Positions 7,895 through 17,445 of a stretch of 64,000 bases of DNA are shown here, piece after piece; position 1 is the stretch's first letter, and every line of letters begins with the position of its first letter. The notes under the pieces were generated by a model that saw only the letters and a list, made by a program, of their open reading frames with translations, did not search any database and was not told the origin of the DNA. Both the position numbers and the translations under genes were made by a program. Source of the stretch: Unio delphinus (lineage: Eukaryota > Mollusca > Bivalvia > Unionida > Unionidae); assembly GCA_029339505.1 (NCBI GenBank), contig JAQISU010000115.1:3931001-3995000 (forward strand). The letters are read 5' to 3'.

Positions 7895-8263
7895 ATGTGC
7901 TCAAGACTAGCTAAGCTGAACGAAGCTTATGTCACTCTGCATCGTATCAGACACAATCTGATGCCAAAGCCTGAAGAGATTGAGAATGTAAGAATGCTAC
8001 AAGTAACGGAAGACCTCATAGAAGAACTCTTCAGAGAGGAAATTCAAAAAGAGAAAGAAGAATGGACTGAGAAGTATCGACTTCAAAAGCAGCAGAGAGA
8101 GCAGAGAGAACAGCATCAGCAGCATCAGCAACAGCAACAACAGCAGCAGGAACCAGACAAAAGTTTTGTCGACTGTCGTGTGGACACAAAAGAGTTCTCT
8201 TTCTCTTTCCGAAGAAGCAGACCCTATCGTGTAGCCAAACGAGGACGCAATCTTAGACGATAA
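7895..8263 (+). CDS. Accessory gene A: coiled-coil, Gln-rich small protein, 122 aa
   Basis: The ATG at 7895 is chosen because it is the first in-frame ATG downstream of the TATA box; the frame is open further upstream but passes through the promoter. Residues 1-65 are helical, with a Leu-rich segment (TEDLIEELFREEIQKEKEEW). A run of Glu, Arg, His and Gln follows (CAG/CAA repeats at about 8100-8150), and the tail is basic and serine/arginine-rich (RRSRPYRVAKRGRNLRR), possibly nuclear targeting. The same N-terminal helix pattern occurs in B and C, so the three look paralogous. Function unknown. It ends 40 bases before a histone-type stem-loop. Confidence 0.62.
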   Translation: MCSRLAKLNEAYVTLHRIRHNLMPKPEEIENVRMLQVTEDLIEELFREEIQKEKEEWTEKYRLQKQQREQREQHQQHQQQQQQQQEPDKSFVDCRVDTKEFSFSFRRSRPYRVAKRGRNLRR

Positions 8264-8302
8264 AAGATTGTCATCCTTCCTCGTACACACAAACACAAAA
8301 AA

Positions 8303-8340
8303 CAGCCCTTTTCAGGGCTACCCAATATTCTCGAAAAGAA
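8303..8340 (+). terminator. Histone-type 3' processing signal A
   Basis: AGCCCT, loop TTTC, AGGGCT forms a perfect 6-bp stem with a 4-base loop at 8304-8319, followed by ACCCA and, 11 bases after the stem, TCGAAAAGAA. This is the layout of replication-dependent histone mRNA ends: hairpin bound by SLBP, cleavage after ACCCA, purine-rich downstream element bound by U7 snRNA. Confidence 0.85.
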
Positions 8341-8586
8341 TTAATCATTCAATTTGCTTATGGTATGTGAGGAAGTTAGAAAAAAATTAGAAGTGAGTCT
8401 ATAATCACTGTCTCTTTTAACTTTTGTTTTGAAGTGCGTCTATAAGCACAACGTATTTTTTCAAAATAACTTGTTCAATGTATAATTAATAGGAGCCAAG
8501 TATAAAAGTGTGGGGTGTTTTCTTTTAAGTCCGCGTGTTTTGTTTTTTTGGTAATGATAGGGATAATGTAAGTTTTTTGGATCTAG
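8341..8586 (+). promoter_or_regulatory. Spacer with an orphan copy of the accessory promoter box
   Basis: AT-rich spacer between genes A and B. It contains two similar short stretches (GAAGTG then GTCTATAA, near 8390 and 8432). At 8511-8537 there is a diverged copy of the upstream box (GGGGTGTTTTC, then AAGTCCGCG) without a TATA box after it; TATAAAAG lies just before it at 8501. It may be a relic of a lost fourth gene unit. Confidence 0.45.
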
Positions 8587-8627
8587 GGGGTGTTTTCCAT
8601 CACGTCCGCGCTTGAACTATATATAAA
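8587..8627 (+). promoter_or_regulatory. Accessory-gene promoter B: shared upstream box plus TATA
   Basis: The box is almost identical to promoter A over about 30 bases, including TCACGTCCGCGCTTGAA, followed directly by TATATATAAA at 8618-8627. The ATG of gene B lies 50 bases after the TATA start. Confidence 0.7.
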
Positions 8628-8667
8628 GTCTGGCTGGCTACCCATCGTTGACGCATCAATACCAAAG

Positions 8668-9147
8668 ATGAATAGACTGGAAAAATTGATTGAACTTCAA
8701 CTGCACCTGGAGAATGCTAGGCGTCTCCTAGACGAACTGGTTATGGAAGCCAAAGAAGAAGAGACCAGAATTAAAGAAGAGGAGGAGAGGAAAAAGAAAG
8801 AAGAGGAGAAGGAAATGAAAAGGTCAATTTTGCCTCACCGCATGATGAGGCAAACTAGCCAAGTTAAGCCCATGGTGAGGACACCTTCACCACCAGAACC
8901 AGTTCGTTCACTTCAGGCACAGCCCCCACCGCAACAACCACAGCCTCGACCGCAACAACTTCAGCCGCATCCACGGTTGCGGAATAGAGGAAGAAATGAA
9001 GAGACTTTCACTATCCCTCAAACAGAAGATTGGGATAGTGAAGCCACTCATTCTCCCTCTGCACTCCCAATCACAAGAGTGAATTGGGAGAATGATTGGA
9101 GTAGGAGATGTGTGTGTGGGGCTAGACCTGGGAGATGCCAGCATTAA
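8668..9147 (+). CDS. Accessory gene B: charged coiled coil with Pro/Gln region, 159 aa
   Basis: The ATG at 8668 is the first in-frame one after the TATA box. Residues 1-30 form a Leu-heptad helix (MNRLEKLIELQLHLENARRL), leading into a Glu/Lys-rich single helix (residues 35-55). A Pro/Gln-rich linker follows (about residues 75-110), then an acidic/aromatic tail with two Trp-Glu-Asn or Asp-Trp-Asp segments and a Cys-containing end (CVCGARPGRC). The motif RLLDELVMEAKEEE parallels DLIEELFREEIQKE of gene A and DLLEGMIEEEDQK of gene C. No enzyme domain is seen. The stop is 27 bases before its histone-type stem-loop. Confidence 0.62.
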   Translation: MNRLEKLIELQLHLENARRLLDELVMEAKEEETRIKEEEERKKKEEEKEMKRSILPHRMMRQTSQVKPMVRTPSPPEPVRSLQAQPPPQQPQPRPQQLQPHPRLRNRGRNEETFTIPQTEDWDSEATHSPSALPITRVNWENDWSRRCVCGARPGRCQH

Positions 9148-9173
9148 CCAGGTGCAATTTGAAGTTTTAAAAA

Positions 9174-9210
9174 CAGCCCTTCTCAGGGCTACCCAAATAA
9201 CAAGAAAAGA
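9174..9210 (+). terminator. Histone-type 3' processing signal B
   Basis: AGCCCT, loop TCTC, AGGGCT (9175-9190) is followed by ACCCA, and CAAGAAAAGA begins ten bases after the stem. This last element is one A longer than the classical CAAGAAAGA downstream element of sea-urchin histone genes. It is the best of the three downstream elements. Confidence 0.87.
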
Positions 9211-9287
9211 AATACTATGTCAATTGCCAATGGGTGTGAGAGAGGAGTAGTGTGATTATAAACACTGACTCTATTTAGATGGTATAT

Positions 9288-9660
9288 GGTGTGATTTTGG
9301 ATAGTATATAGTAGGGTTTGTTTTGGCTGCTTCCCCGTGTGAGTGGTTAGTATAGGGTGTGATTTTGGATAGTATATAGTAGGGTTTGTTTTTGGCTGCT
9401 TCCCCGTGTGTGTGGTTAGTATAGGGTGTGATTTTGGATAGTATATGATAGGGTGTGTTTTGGCTGCTTCCCCGTGTGTGTGGTTAGTATAGGGTGTGAT
9501 TTTGGATAGTATATAGTATGGTTTGTTTTGGCTGCTTCCCCGTGTGTGTGGTTAGTATAGGGTGTGATTTTGGATAGTATATAGTAGGGTTTGTTTTGGC
9601 TGCTTCCCCGTGTGTTTGGTTAGTATAGGGTGTGATTTTGGATAGTATATAATAGGATTT
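9288..9660 (+). repeat. 68-bp tandem repeat, about 5.4 copies
   Basis: Units start with GTGTGATTTTGGATAGTATA, contain TGGCTGCTTCCCCGTGTG and end with GGTTAGTATAGG. They differ by only a few bases. The array sits between the 3' end of gene B and the promoter of gene C and has no coding potential I believe in. Confidence 0.9.
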
Positions 9661-9692
9661 GTGAATAGTATCTAATATGACAAGTGAATGTA

Positions 9693-9733
9693 GGGGGTGT
9701 TTACTTTCACGTCCGTGCTTAAGATATATATAC
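9693..9733 (+). promoter_or_regulatory. Accessory-gene promoter C: diverged upstream box plus TATA
   Basis: GGGGGTGTTTAC, then TTTCACGTCCGTGCTTAAG, then TATATATA at 9725-9732. It differs from boxes A and B at several positions but keeps order and spacing. The ATG of gene C is 53 bases after the TATA start. Confidence 0.62.
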
Positions 9734-9777
9734 GCAATCTTCGGTCCTTGGAGCCATTCAATTTTGAACACATCAAG

Positions 9778-10350
9778 ATGAATTTTGAATTGTTTATCCA
9801 ACTCCGAGACAGCTGGTTTGGGATCCTTGATGCAGAATATCAAGTGGAAAGACTTGAGGAAGAATTTCAGAGTAACCATGGCTTTGTAAGCCAACTGAAA
9901 TTAGCAAGAGATTTATTAGAAGGTATGATAGAGGAGGAAGACCAGAAATTAAGAAGACGTATTAAAAGAAAATATATAAGAATAGGGGACTTGAAGCAAG
10001 CACTTGATCATGTCATCAAAGTCAGGTGTTTTCTAGAAGAAACATTACATCTGATAGAGTGGGAATATGTGAAGTGGGGTCTAGACAGGCTAAAGAAAGC
10101 AGAAGCAATGATGAGAATGGTGATGGAAGAACAGGTGATCCAGATTAAAGAAAACTGGTCTAAGGAGAGAAAGGAAAAAAAGAACAAAAAGACAAAAGAG
10201 GACTTTGATCTACTCAATCTAAGATGGATGAGAGTTCAGGAAAAGTTTAGAGCTATGGGACATCCTGACTGGATTCCCGAAGAAGAAAAAAAGAAGAAAA
10301 CGGGAATCATTGGTGAAATCAAAAGGTGGTGGAACAATGGCAGAAAATAA
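9778..10350 (+). CDS. Accessory gene C: long coiled-coil protein, 190 aa
   Basis: The ATG at 9778 is the first in-frame one after the TATA box. The whole protein is predicted helical and highly charged. Two similar helical hairpins can be seen: around YQVERLEEEF to LARDLLEGMIEEEDQK, and around LDHVIKVRCFLEETLHLIEW to LKKAEAMMRMVMEEQV. A Lys-rich stretch (about residues 122-137) and a Trp-containing basic end (IIGEIKRWWNNGRK) follow. It is the longest and most diverged member of the A/B/C set. No catalytic motif is seen; role unknown. The stop is 20 bases before the third stem-loop. Confidence 0.65.
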   Translation: MNFELFIQLRDSWFGILDAEYQVERLEEEFQSNHGFVSQLKLARDLLEGMIEEEDQKLRRRIKRKYIRIGDLKQALDHVIKVRCFLEETLHLIEWEYVKWGLDRLKKAEAMMRMVMEEQVIQIKENWSKERKEKKNKKTKEDFDLLNLRWMRVQEKFRAMGHPDWIPEEEKKKKTGIIGEIKRWWNNGRK

Positions 10351-10367
10351 AAGAAGAATAAATATCC

Positions 10368-10407
10368 AAAGGCTCTTTTCAGGGCCACTCATAAGTCTCG
10401 AAAAGAT
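10368..10407 (+). terminator. Histone-type 3' processing signal C
   Basis: AAAGGCTCTTTTCAGGGCCA at 10368-10387 is nearly the textbook metazoan histone hairpin: stem GGCTCT/AGGGCC with one G-T pair, loop TTTC, A-rich 5' flank, then ACTCA. TCGAAAAGAT begins 11 bases after the stem. An AATAAA at 10357 lies just before the hairpin, so polyadenylation there is an alternative. Confidence 0.87.
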
Positions 10408-10481
10408 AGTATCTTTCATTGCCACCCTTTTTTTCCCTTGTCCCTAGACAGTTTCCCTATACCAATCATATTCCCCATGTT

Positions 10482-10740
10482 CCATGTCCCTTGAGGCTAA
10501 ATAGGCCCAAATAGTTCCCATGTTCAATTCCCCTTGACGCTAGATAGGCCCACCATGTTCAATTCCCCTTGACGCTATATAGGCCCACCATGTTCAATTT
10601 CCCTTGACGCTAGATAGGCCCAAATAGTTCCCATGTTAAATTCCCCTTGACGCTAGATAGGCCCACCATGTTAAATTCCCCTTGACGCTAGATTAGCCCA
10701 AGCTGTTTTTGACTGGATTTTCCCTTGACGCTAGAGTGCC
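10482..10740 (+). repeat. 35/47-bp tandem repeat, about seven copies
   Basis: Units contain CCCCTTGACGCTAGATAGGC and CCATGTTCAATT; longer units add AAATAGTTC. It lies between gene C and the GT microsatellite and may be subterminal sequence of element 1, but no terminus can be proved. Confidence 0.85.
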
Positions 10741-11274
<534 letters not shown>

Positions 11275-12116
11275 TGTTACGTGCTTAGGCTCGAATAAGC
11301 AGCAACACAGAAAGAGTGAAAACTAACAAGCTTGTAAAACTTTAGCAATGATTTATTTAGTACAATTATTTTCATAAAATAAATAAACTTACAGTTTTAG
11401 AGAATCAAATCCAACATTAATCCAATATAGAATTCACAAAAATAATCCACTAATGGAATTGTAAGAGTCCTGATAAATAAATGTTCTAATAGTTCCAGGT
11501 TCGAATCTTGACAATGTAATCCAAAATGGCTGACAATGTCACGTGATGCAGTTCTTGTTTAATTTATCATCCACATGAATTATGAGCACATGTTTTCTCC
11601 TCCAAATAGATAATAAATCCTCTTGCTTCAATGAATTGACACAAAGTCCATAATAATTATAACTCAAATAAATATACACAACTAATATCTTAAAACCCAG
11701 AGATTCTACTGATTTGTTCTATCCCAAACAACAATTCCTATACTTGTTTTTCTTAAGTAAACAAGTGATCACGTGATTTTCTAGAAATTGATAGAGGTTC
11801 ATAGAAGGTCACAGAAAGATACTGCCTTCAAAAAGTCACGTATTAAAAGAATGATCCAGAAGAAAAACCATCCTCAATAACTAAAAATATAAAGATGCCC
11901 TTGTAATTAATCAATAGTTTTAAAGACCTGTTTATAAATCTGAAGCAAGGTCAGATAATGAAGTAAACAAGCCAAGGTTAGCCTGTTTACAACTAGAATC
12001 TAGGTCAGCCTGAATTTTCTAGAAAAAATATCCCAAGTAATGAATATTAAACCCTAAATGACAAATTTGGATTTAATAATTATAAATAAATAAAATTAAA
12101 TCCAATAGCCGTAACA
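11275..12116 (-). mobile_element. LTR of a Gypsy-like retrotransposon, 842 bp
   Basis: Read on the minus strand the segment begins TGTTACGGCTATTGG and ends GCACGTAACA, so it has the TG...CA ends and the TGTTAC/GTAACA symmetry of Gypsy LTRs. Immediately upstream on the same strand (12117-12139) is a purine tract, TTTTTATGGGGGAAGG, as expected before a 3' LTR. RT remains follow in the same orientation. I found no second LTR copy in the window. Confidence 0.75.
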
Positions 12117-12249
12117 CCTTCCCCCATAAAAATAAAAAGAAAGGTTTATATGATAAAACTTTCTTTTTATCACAAACCAATTTACATCTAAGGATAAAAG
12201 AACTAGTATAAATTACACAATATAATAAATTGTTATACACAGGAAAAAC

Positions 12250-12820
12250 ATCTGCAATTATATTATCAAGAAATAGCCTCAACCTTTTAACTTGTCCATG
12301 TCCCACAAAATGTCCTAAGAAAACCACTCTAGCAGGGCAGAACTCACTTTTAAATAAATTAACAGTCAAACAATCATTAGTGAGTCTGTCAAAGAATTTT
12401 CTAATTGTTGCTAGATGTTCTCTCCAGGTGTCGTTGTAGATGATGACGTCACAATTCTCTAGACCAGAGATAATCATTTTATGAGACGTTGAAAAGGACT
12501 TTCTTTATATTGGTAGAGTCCTTTTGGAGTCGTAATGTTGAGTTTTCCTTTGCTCTTTCCGTAGTGGAATCTGCCAAAATCCTTTCAGAAGGTCAGAATT
12601 TGGTGACGTACTTGGCATTCCCAATTTTATCAATAGAATAGTTAATTCTTGTTAATGGGAATGAATCTGTTTTTGTCACTCTGTTCACCTTCCTATAATC
12701 AGTGCACATACGGAAAGTTTTATTTGGTTTTGAAACAAGTATGCATGGTGGACTCCAATCACTTTTACTGGGCTTGATAAAATCATTCTCCAGCAAATAT
12801 TGAATTTCCTTTTTCAAGAA
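12250..12820 (-). pseudogene. Gypsy-like reverse transcriptase remnant
   Basis: Minus-strand fragments in more than one frame carry the order of a Gypsy RT: ENDFIKPSKSDWSPPCILVS, FRMCTDYRKVNRVT, a DLLKGFWQIPL stretch near 12545-12600, GLYQY near 12500, then DVIIYNDTWREHL (degenerate catalytic box with N for the second Asp) and VVFLGHFVGHGQV. Frameshifts and internal loss separate the pieces. RNase H is not visible before the LTR. Confidence 0.8.
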
Positions 12821-13164
12821 TTCCTGTTTGAGTGGACTCGTCCAGCATGGATGCTGTTTGGAATTTTCAATTTCAACGTGATGAAAATTTTTGTTTGTCC
12901 TTGTAAGAATATCTGGACATAAGCGCTCATATAATAATAACTTTCAATTCATTTCTTTCTTGCACTTGCAACTGTGAAAGTTTCTGGTCTAGATTTTATA
13001 TAATTTCTGAATTCCAACAATTCGTCGCTCCAATGTCAGTAGAATCCGACGATATTTCTTCACTAAGTGGGACAGGTACCACTAAATGAATTACATATTT
13101 AACATGGCTATCTCTTTCAATATACTGGTACTCCTATAATTAATTTAGATCCCAGGAGCACTAA

Positions 13165-13482
13165 TACTATAATTTAACTAATTCATTTTCTTCTTAACTT
13201 TGTACGGGCCATAATATCTAATCTGAAGAAAAGTAAGAAGAATGAACAAGAGTAACACAACTCCTTAGGTATCTTCTGATTGGGTTTTCCTACCATTTGA
13301 CAAGTATGACAAGATCTACAGTATTTGGCAACATCTCTTTTTAGTTTTGGCCAATAGAAATGAGTCAAGATCTTGTAATACATTTTCTTAATCCCTAAAT
13401 GACCAGCCAAAGGAGTTTCATGGGCCAGATTAAGTATTTCCTGTCTGTAGGGTTCTAGAACTACTATCTTATACATATACAT
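13165..13482 (-). pseudogene. Gypsy-like integrase remnant, core deleted
   Basis: Minus strand. The HHCC zinc-binding module is clear: H in LAHETPLAGHLGI, then FYWPKLKRDV and CRSCHTCQ. About 70 bases later another frame shows RYYGPYKVKKKM, a GPY/F module that normally lies at the integrase C-terminus. The DDE core between them is missing, so this is a deleted copy. It lies upstream of the RT remnant in element direction, which is unusual for Gypsy. Confidence 0.72.
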
Positions 13483-13938
13483 AGGTTATGATGTTAAGAC
13501 AGTTGATATATATCACAAATAATCGGAAAACCTTTAAAACGGATATTAAATTAAATGGTATTTATTTTGATCAAAAGTTATATAATTAAAAGTTATAGTA
13601 ATATATAATATAATGCCGGCATATATTTTTTATACTTTGATATTTACCCCTTTTACACTGTGCATGTATTACTATGATACGACATATATCAGGTCTGTCG
13701 AATCAAGTACGACCAAGTGACGTCATTATATGAATTGTGATATTAACAAGAAAAAAGTAAATAATTCTTTTAAAAATATAATAAATCATTTTTTTTTTGC
13801 TTTATATTATTATTCAAACAAAAACAAAAATAATGTGTGAGTGGAAACCGATATATACAGAGAGAACATGTAAATACATGTGTATTTCGGTGTATTTCGG
13901 TTTTTTTTAGTGTGTTTCGGTGTTTCTAGGAGCAGCAG
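13483..13938. other. Gene-free AT-rich stretch
   Basis: AT-rich sequence with short T runs and three GTGTATTTCGGT-like repeats near 13878-13922. I see no coding, RNA or transposon feature. Confidence 0.6.
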
Positions 13939-14572
13939 TTTGGGACATAATTCCTACGCCTACTAGCAAGCGGACACGTACGTGTGTTAAAAGCCAAACA
14001 AAATAGTTCTCAAATATTTGGCCACTTTACTTTGTTTTGTCTTTTTTTTTTTTTTTTTTTTTTTCACGGCTTGCTCTGCTTAATGTAATGCGTATCTTGA
14101 CTATAATATCAACAAGTAAATTCTTCATAAAATGTATTAACATGGGAATTTGTAAAATGCATTATTTTAGTCCATTTCAATGCAAATATTAAACAAGGCC
14201 ACAAAGGAATCTTAACAAAAGTGCAGCCTGTTACAGAATGTTACAATCTATTCATTTACTATCCAAAGACCAAACTTCACATTTATGTCTGCAAATTAGC
14301 CACAAAAGAAGTCCCACACATGATCATTTTTTTAGGAAGTGAAATTAGTGATAGAGATAGGTAGATCTCCGAGGACCCAGTCAGCATAGCCGACGGTTAC
14401 ATTATTGAGTACACAAAAAGAGATTCACATGAATAACAATTTAGTACAACTTAATAATCAATGACAGTAATTCCCCAATCACTCTTCTTCCTCTTGACTC
14501 GGTAACAGCATATTACATCACTTTATATAGTGTTAGATAGCTATTCCTTGTATTCTATTCGTCTGTGTATTC

Positions 14573-14640
<68 letters not shown>

Positions 14641-14804
14641 CAAGAACAACAACAACAACAACAAAAACGACAATAATAATAATAATAATAATAAATAATA
14701 ATAATAATAATAACAATAATAATAACAAAAACGACAACAATAATAATAATAACAATAAGAATAATAATAATAACATTAATAATAAGAAGGATAATAACAA
14801 CAAC

Positions 14805-14848
<44 letters not shown>

Positions 14849-15714
14849 TAATAATAACAATAAGAATAATAATAATAACAATAATAATAACAATAATGAC
14901 AATAAGAAGAAGAAGAAGAAGAAAAAGAAGAAGAAGAATAAGAATAATAATAATAACAATAATAATAACAATAACAATAATAATAACAATAATAATAACA
15001 TAATAACATAAACAACAACAAGAATAACGATAATAACAATAACACTAATAATAATAATCATAATAATAACTTTGCATAGCGCCTAATATTTACAAGCTTT
15101 CAGCGCTTTACAACATCTGCAATGATATGACTACCAAACAAAAAATAACACCATGAAATTAGAAAACAAACAAATGCTCAGAATATGTATGGTAGGAAAC
15201 ATTAGGTCTTTTAAGCTGGTTCTTGCAGTCGGGAAAAAAAATGAGTTTTAAGACCACTCTTTAAAGGTACCACTGTATCTTTGTGTCTAATTTCAAAGGG
15301 CAATTCGTTCCACGTTGCTGGGCCATGGTATACAAAAAAACGTTGTCCATATGACTTCGTTTTGTGATTAAGGGGTATACGATTGTCAGAAAAGGAGCGT
15401 AAGTATCTTGCTGGTGTATACACATGGGTGAGGCCAGATAGGTATGTTGGACTTGAGTCTGTCATTGAAACATAGCACAAAGAACAAATTTTGTGTTTGA
15501 TTCTGGATTGAATGGATAGCAGTGTAGGGTGCAGAGCAACGGGGAGGCGTGTTCTGATCGTGGTACTCTAAAGATGATCCGAGCAGCTGCGTTTTGAACT
15601 TATTGAAGTTTATGGAGTAGATATTGAGACAAACCAGACATAATTGTGTTACATTCTCCAGTCTTGTGTTTTAGTGGCATCAACTGAAAGATATTTGCAA
15701 ATGGAGCTGATGCA
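13939..15714. repeat. Dispersed repeat X, copy 1 (partner at 59541-61402)
   Basis: From TTGGGACATAATTCCTACGC to GGAGCTGATGCAT the sequence matches 59541-61402 closely in the same orientation, including the (AAT)n core and the LINE 3' region beside it. A (T)24 run at 14041 is shorter in the partner, and 14363-14393 is an extra stretch missing there. It appears to be a composite repeat or segmental duplicate rather than a single element. Confidence 0.85.
14573..15069. repeat. (AAT)n microsatellite, about 0.5 kb, imperfect
   Basis: AAT units with AAC, AAG and ACA interruptions. On the minus strand it directly follows the sequence TAGGCGCTATGCAAAG, the kind of 3' end seen in CR1/L2-like LINEs with ATT tails, so it is probably an expanded LINE tail. 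Long frames across it are meaningless. Confidence 0.9.
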
Positions 15715-16160
15715 TGTCAGTTCAAGATATGACACGTTGGTTCAATGCGAAAGTACTGTCTAGAGTAACACCTAGGTTTCGTACTGACTGAAGTTAATGT
15801 TAGTGTTGCTGATATTTATTATTTGAGGTAAAGGATGTAAATGAGAAAGTCTTTGTATTTTGATCAGAATGGCCTGATTTTTATCATCATTCATCTGCAG
15901 CTTGTTACATGTCATCCATGATTTCACATCAGAAATGCACCTCTCGACTCCTTGGATGGTAGCATTAACTTCAGTTGGGTAGCTAGATTTGTATATTTGG
16001 GTATCATCAGTGTACAGTTGGCGAGACACTGGATCATGATCGATGACACTTGAGAGCTGCTGAGTGTGCAGACTGAATTGAACAGGTTCCAGAACAGACC
16101 CCTTTGGAACACTAGGCTGGAGTGTATTCCATTTGCAGATCCACTATGCTTCCTGTTGAC
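15070..16160 (-). pseudogene. CR1/L2-like LINE, 3' half of reverse transcriptase
   Basis: Minus-strand fragments: a YTDDTQIY-type catalytic box near 16010, QMNDDKNQAIL after it, and a C-terminal section at 15211-15480 with ARYLRSFSDNRIPLN, SYGQRFFVYHGPATWNELP and LKSGLKTHFF, the conserved tail of CR1/Jockey-group LINEs. Several frameshifts break it. The 3' untranslated end and ATT tail follow to 14573. Confidence 0.75.
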
Positions 16161-16215
16161 TAAGCAGGACTTTAACCATTTTAAGGCTGTATTGTGAATG
16201 ACAAATACATGCTGG

Positions 16216-16457
16216 TTTGTTTTGTTTGTTTTTTATGGTTTAACGCCACTTTTCAGCACAAGATAGGCTACACATGGCGGCCAGTATTAATGGTGGAGGA
16301 AGAACCCGGAAAGTCCCAAAAAGAACCACCGACGCCCGAGAAGCTACTGGCAAATATTCTCACGTACCCACACTGGCCGAATCCGAGACTCGAACCCACG
16401 CAGAGGTGAGATGGCAGTGATCCGTAACGAACACCGCTTTAGACCACTCGGGGGCCC
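16216..16457 (-). mobile_element. tRNA-derived SINE with 14-bp target duplication
   Basis: Read on the minus strand it starts GGGGCCCCCGAGTGGTC, has an A box (TGGTCTAAAGCG) and B box (GGTTCGAGTC) at tRNA-like spacing, a body, and ends GTGGCGTTAAACCATAAAAA plus an ACAA-rich tail. CAAATACATGCTGG occurs at 16202-16215 and again at 16458-16471, a perfect target-site duplication. It interrupts the LINE remnant. The GGCGTTAAAC end is typical of molluscan SINEs. Confidence 0.85.
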
Positions 16458-16499
16458 CAAATACATGCTGGAGACGGTGAAGTAATATATCATGGTCTA

Positions 16500-17445
16500 T
16501 TGTGTCAAATGCTGCAGATAATCCAGAAGGGTGAAGACTGTAATCTTTCAGCTCTCCAAAGCAGATCGAATGTCAAACTACTTTCAGAAGAGCAGTTTCA
16601 GTATCGTGGCAAGGGCGAAGGTAGTTTTGAAAAATGATGGGAATTCCCCGGATGAGAGAGAGATATTAATAACATCAGTGAAGGCAATATTGGGTCTTAG
16701 CTCTCATGCAGCTGAGCAGTGATGTTGGAATTGGATTAAGTTCACATGACGTTGGTGCACTCTTCATCACGAATGTCTGTACTAAATCCATAGAGACAGG
16801 GTCAAATGCTCCTAATGGTTGTCGCTCAAATTCTGTATTGTTAGTACATGTATATGGTGACAACGGGTCAATTGAAATTGTTTTGTCAAGCTTATATCTA
16901 ACGACTTGTACTCTTGAAAGTAGGCAGTTGGAAGTGGTGTACATTTGTTAAATGACATAAGTTTGTTAGGTATCTTGAAGAGCTCGCTGCAGCTGGAAGT
17001 CTCCGTGATCTTAGTACTGTAGTTGGATAATTTGGCTAAATGGACTATGTTAGTGATGTCCGTCTTAGCGGCTTCATAGATTTGTTTATAAATAAAAAGT
17101 CTGGTGGAAAACCAATGCCTCTCCGCTTTGGTTAGGTGGGTTTCTTTACAGATTTTTATGTGCGGTATTTTGAAACTCAGTTTTGTAAGAATTTTTTTTA
17201 TATGAACGGGAGATTAGAAAGTGGGCAGTAGTTGTTTAAATCGTTATGGTCGACTCTTGGTATCTTCAGCAGAGGCTTTACAATGGCAGTTTTGAAAAAT
17301 GATGGGAATTCCCCGGATGAGAGAGATGTATCAATAAGATCAGTTAGTGAACGCAATGTTGGGTCTAAGCACTCAAGCAGCAATGATGTTGGAATTGGAT
17401 CAAGTTCACTGTCACAGGATGAAGCCGGGTTGGGACTGGATTAGT
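16500..17445 (-). pseudogene. CR1-like LINE, 5' part of RT, two overlapping fragments
   Basis: On the minus strand, 16675-16944 carries FVMKSAPTSCELNPIPTSLL, the stretch just before the RT domain. 17198-17383 carries SLSSGEFPSFFKTAIVKPLL and LNNYCPLSNLPF, the RT motif-1 region. 16622-16740 and 17284-17402 are near-identical direct repeats, so two copies of the same LINE region lie here. All are broken. Confidence 0.75.

Larger units (their letters stand above)
1..10740 (+). mobile_element. Element 1: intact Polinton/adintovirus-like element, left end outside window
   Basis: Fourteen forward reading frames form one block. Integrase, penton-like, capsid-like and adenain-type protease genes together define the Polinton/Maverick/adintovirus group. 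No polymerase or packaging ATPase is visible here; they may lie left of position 1 or be absent. All complete frames are uninterrupted, unlike element 2 at 20 kb. The right boundary is not fixed: I see no terminal inverted repeat, because the left end is missing, and the call stops where short tandem repeats give way to microsatellites. Confidence 0.8.

Noticed and set aside
7801..10407. The hairpins might mark real host histone genes
   Set aside because: The three proteins preceding them show no histone fold or sequence; they are coiled-coil, Gln- or Pro-rich proteins linked to the capsid gene block.
14565..15061. Long Asn-, Leu- or Ile-rich reading frames
   Set aside because: They only reflect the (AAT)n microsatellite; the same holds at 60114-60744.
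16370..16457. Possible tRNA gene on the minus strand
   Set aside because: A and B boxes are present, but they belong to the head of a SINE with tail and target duplication; no proper cloverleaf 3' half is evident.
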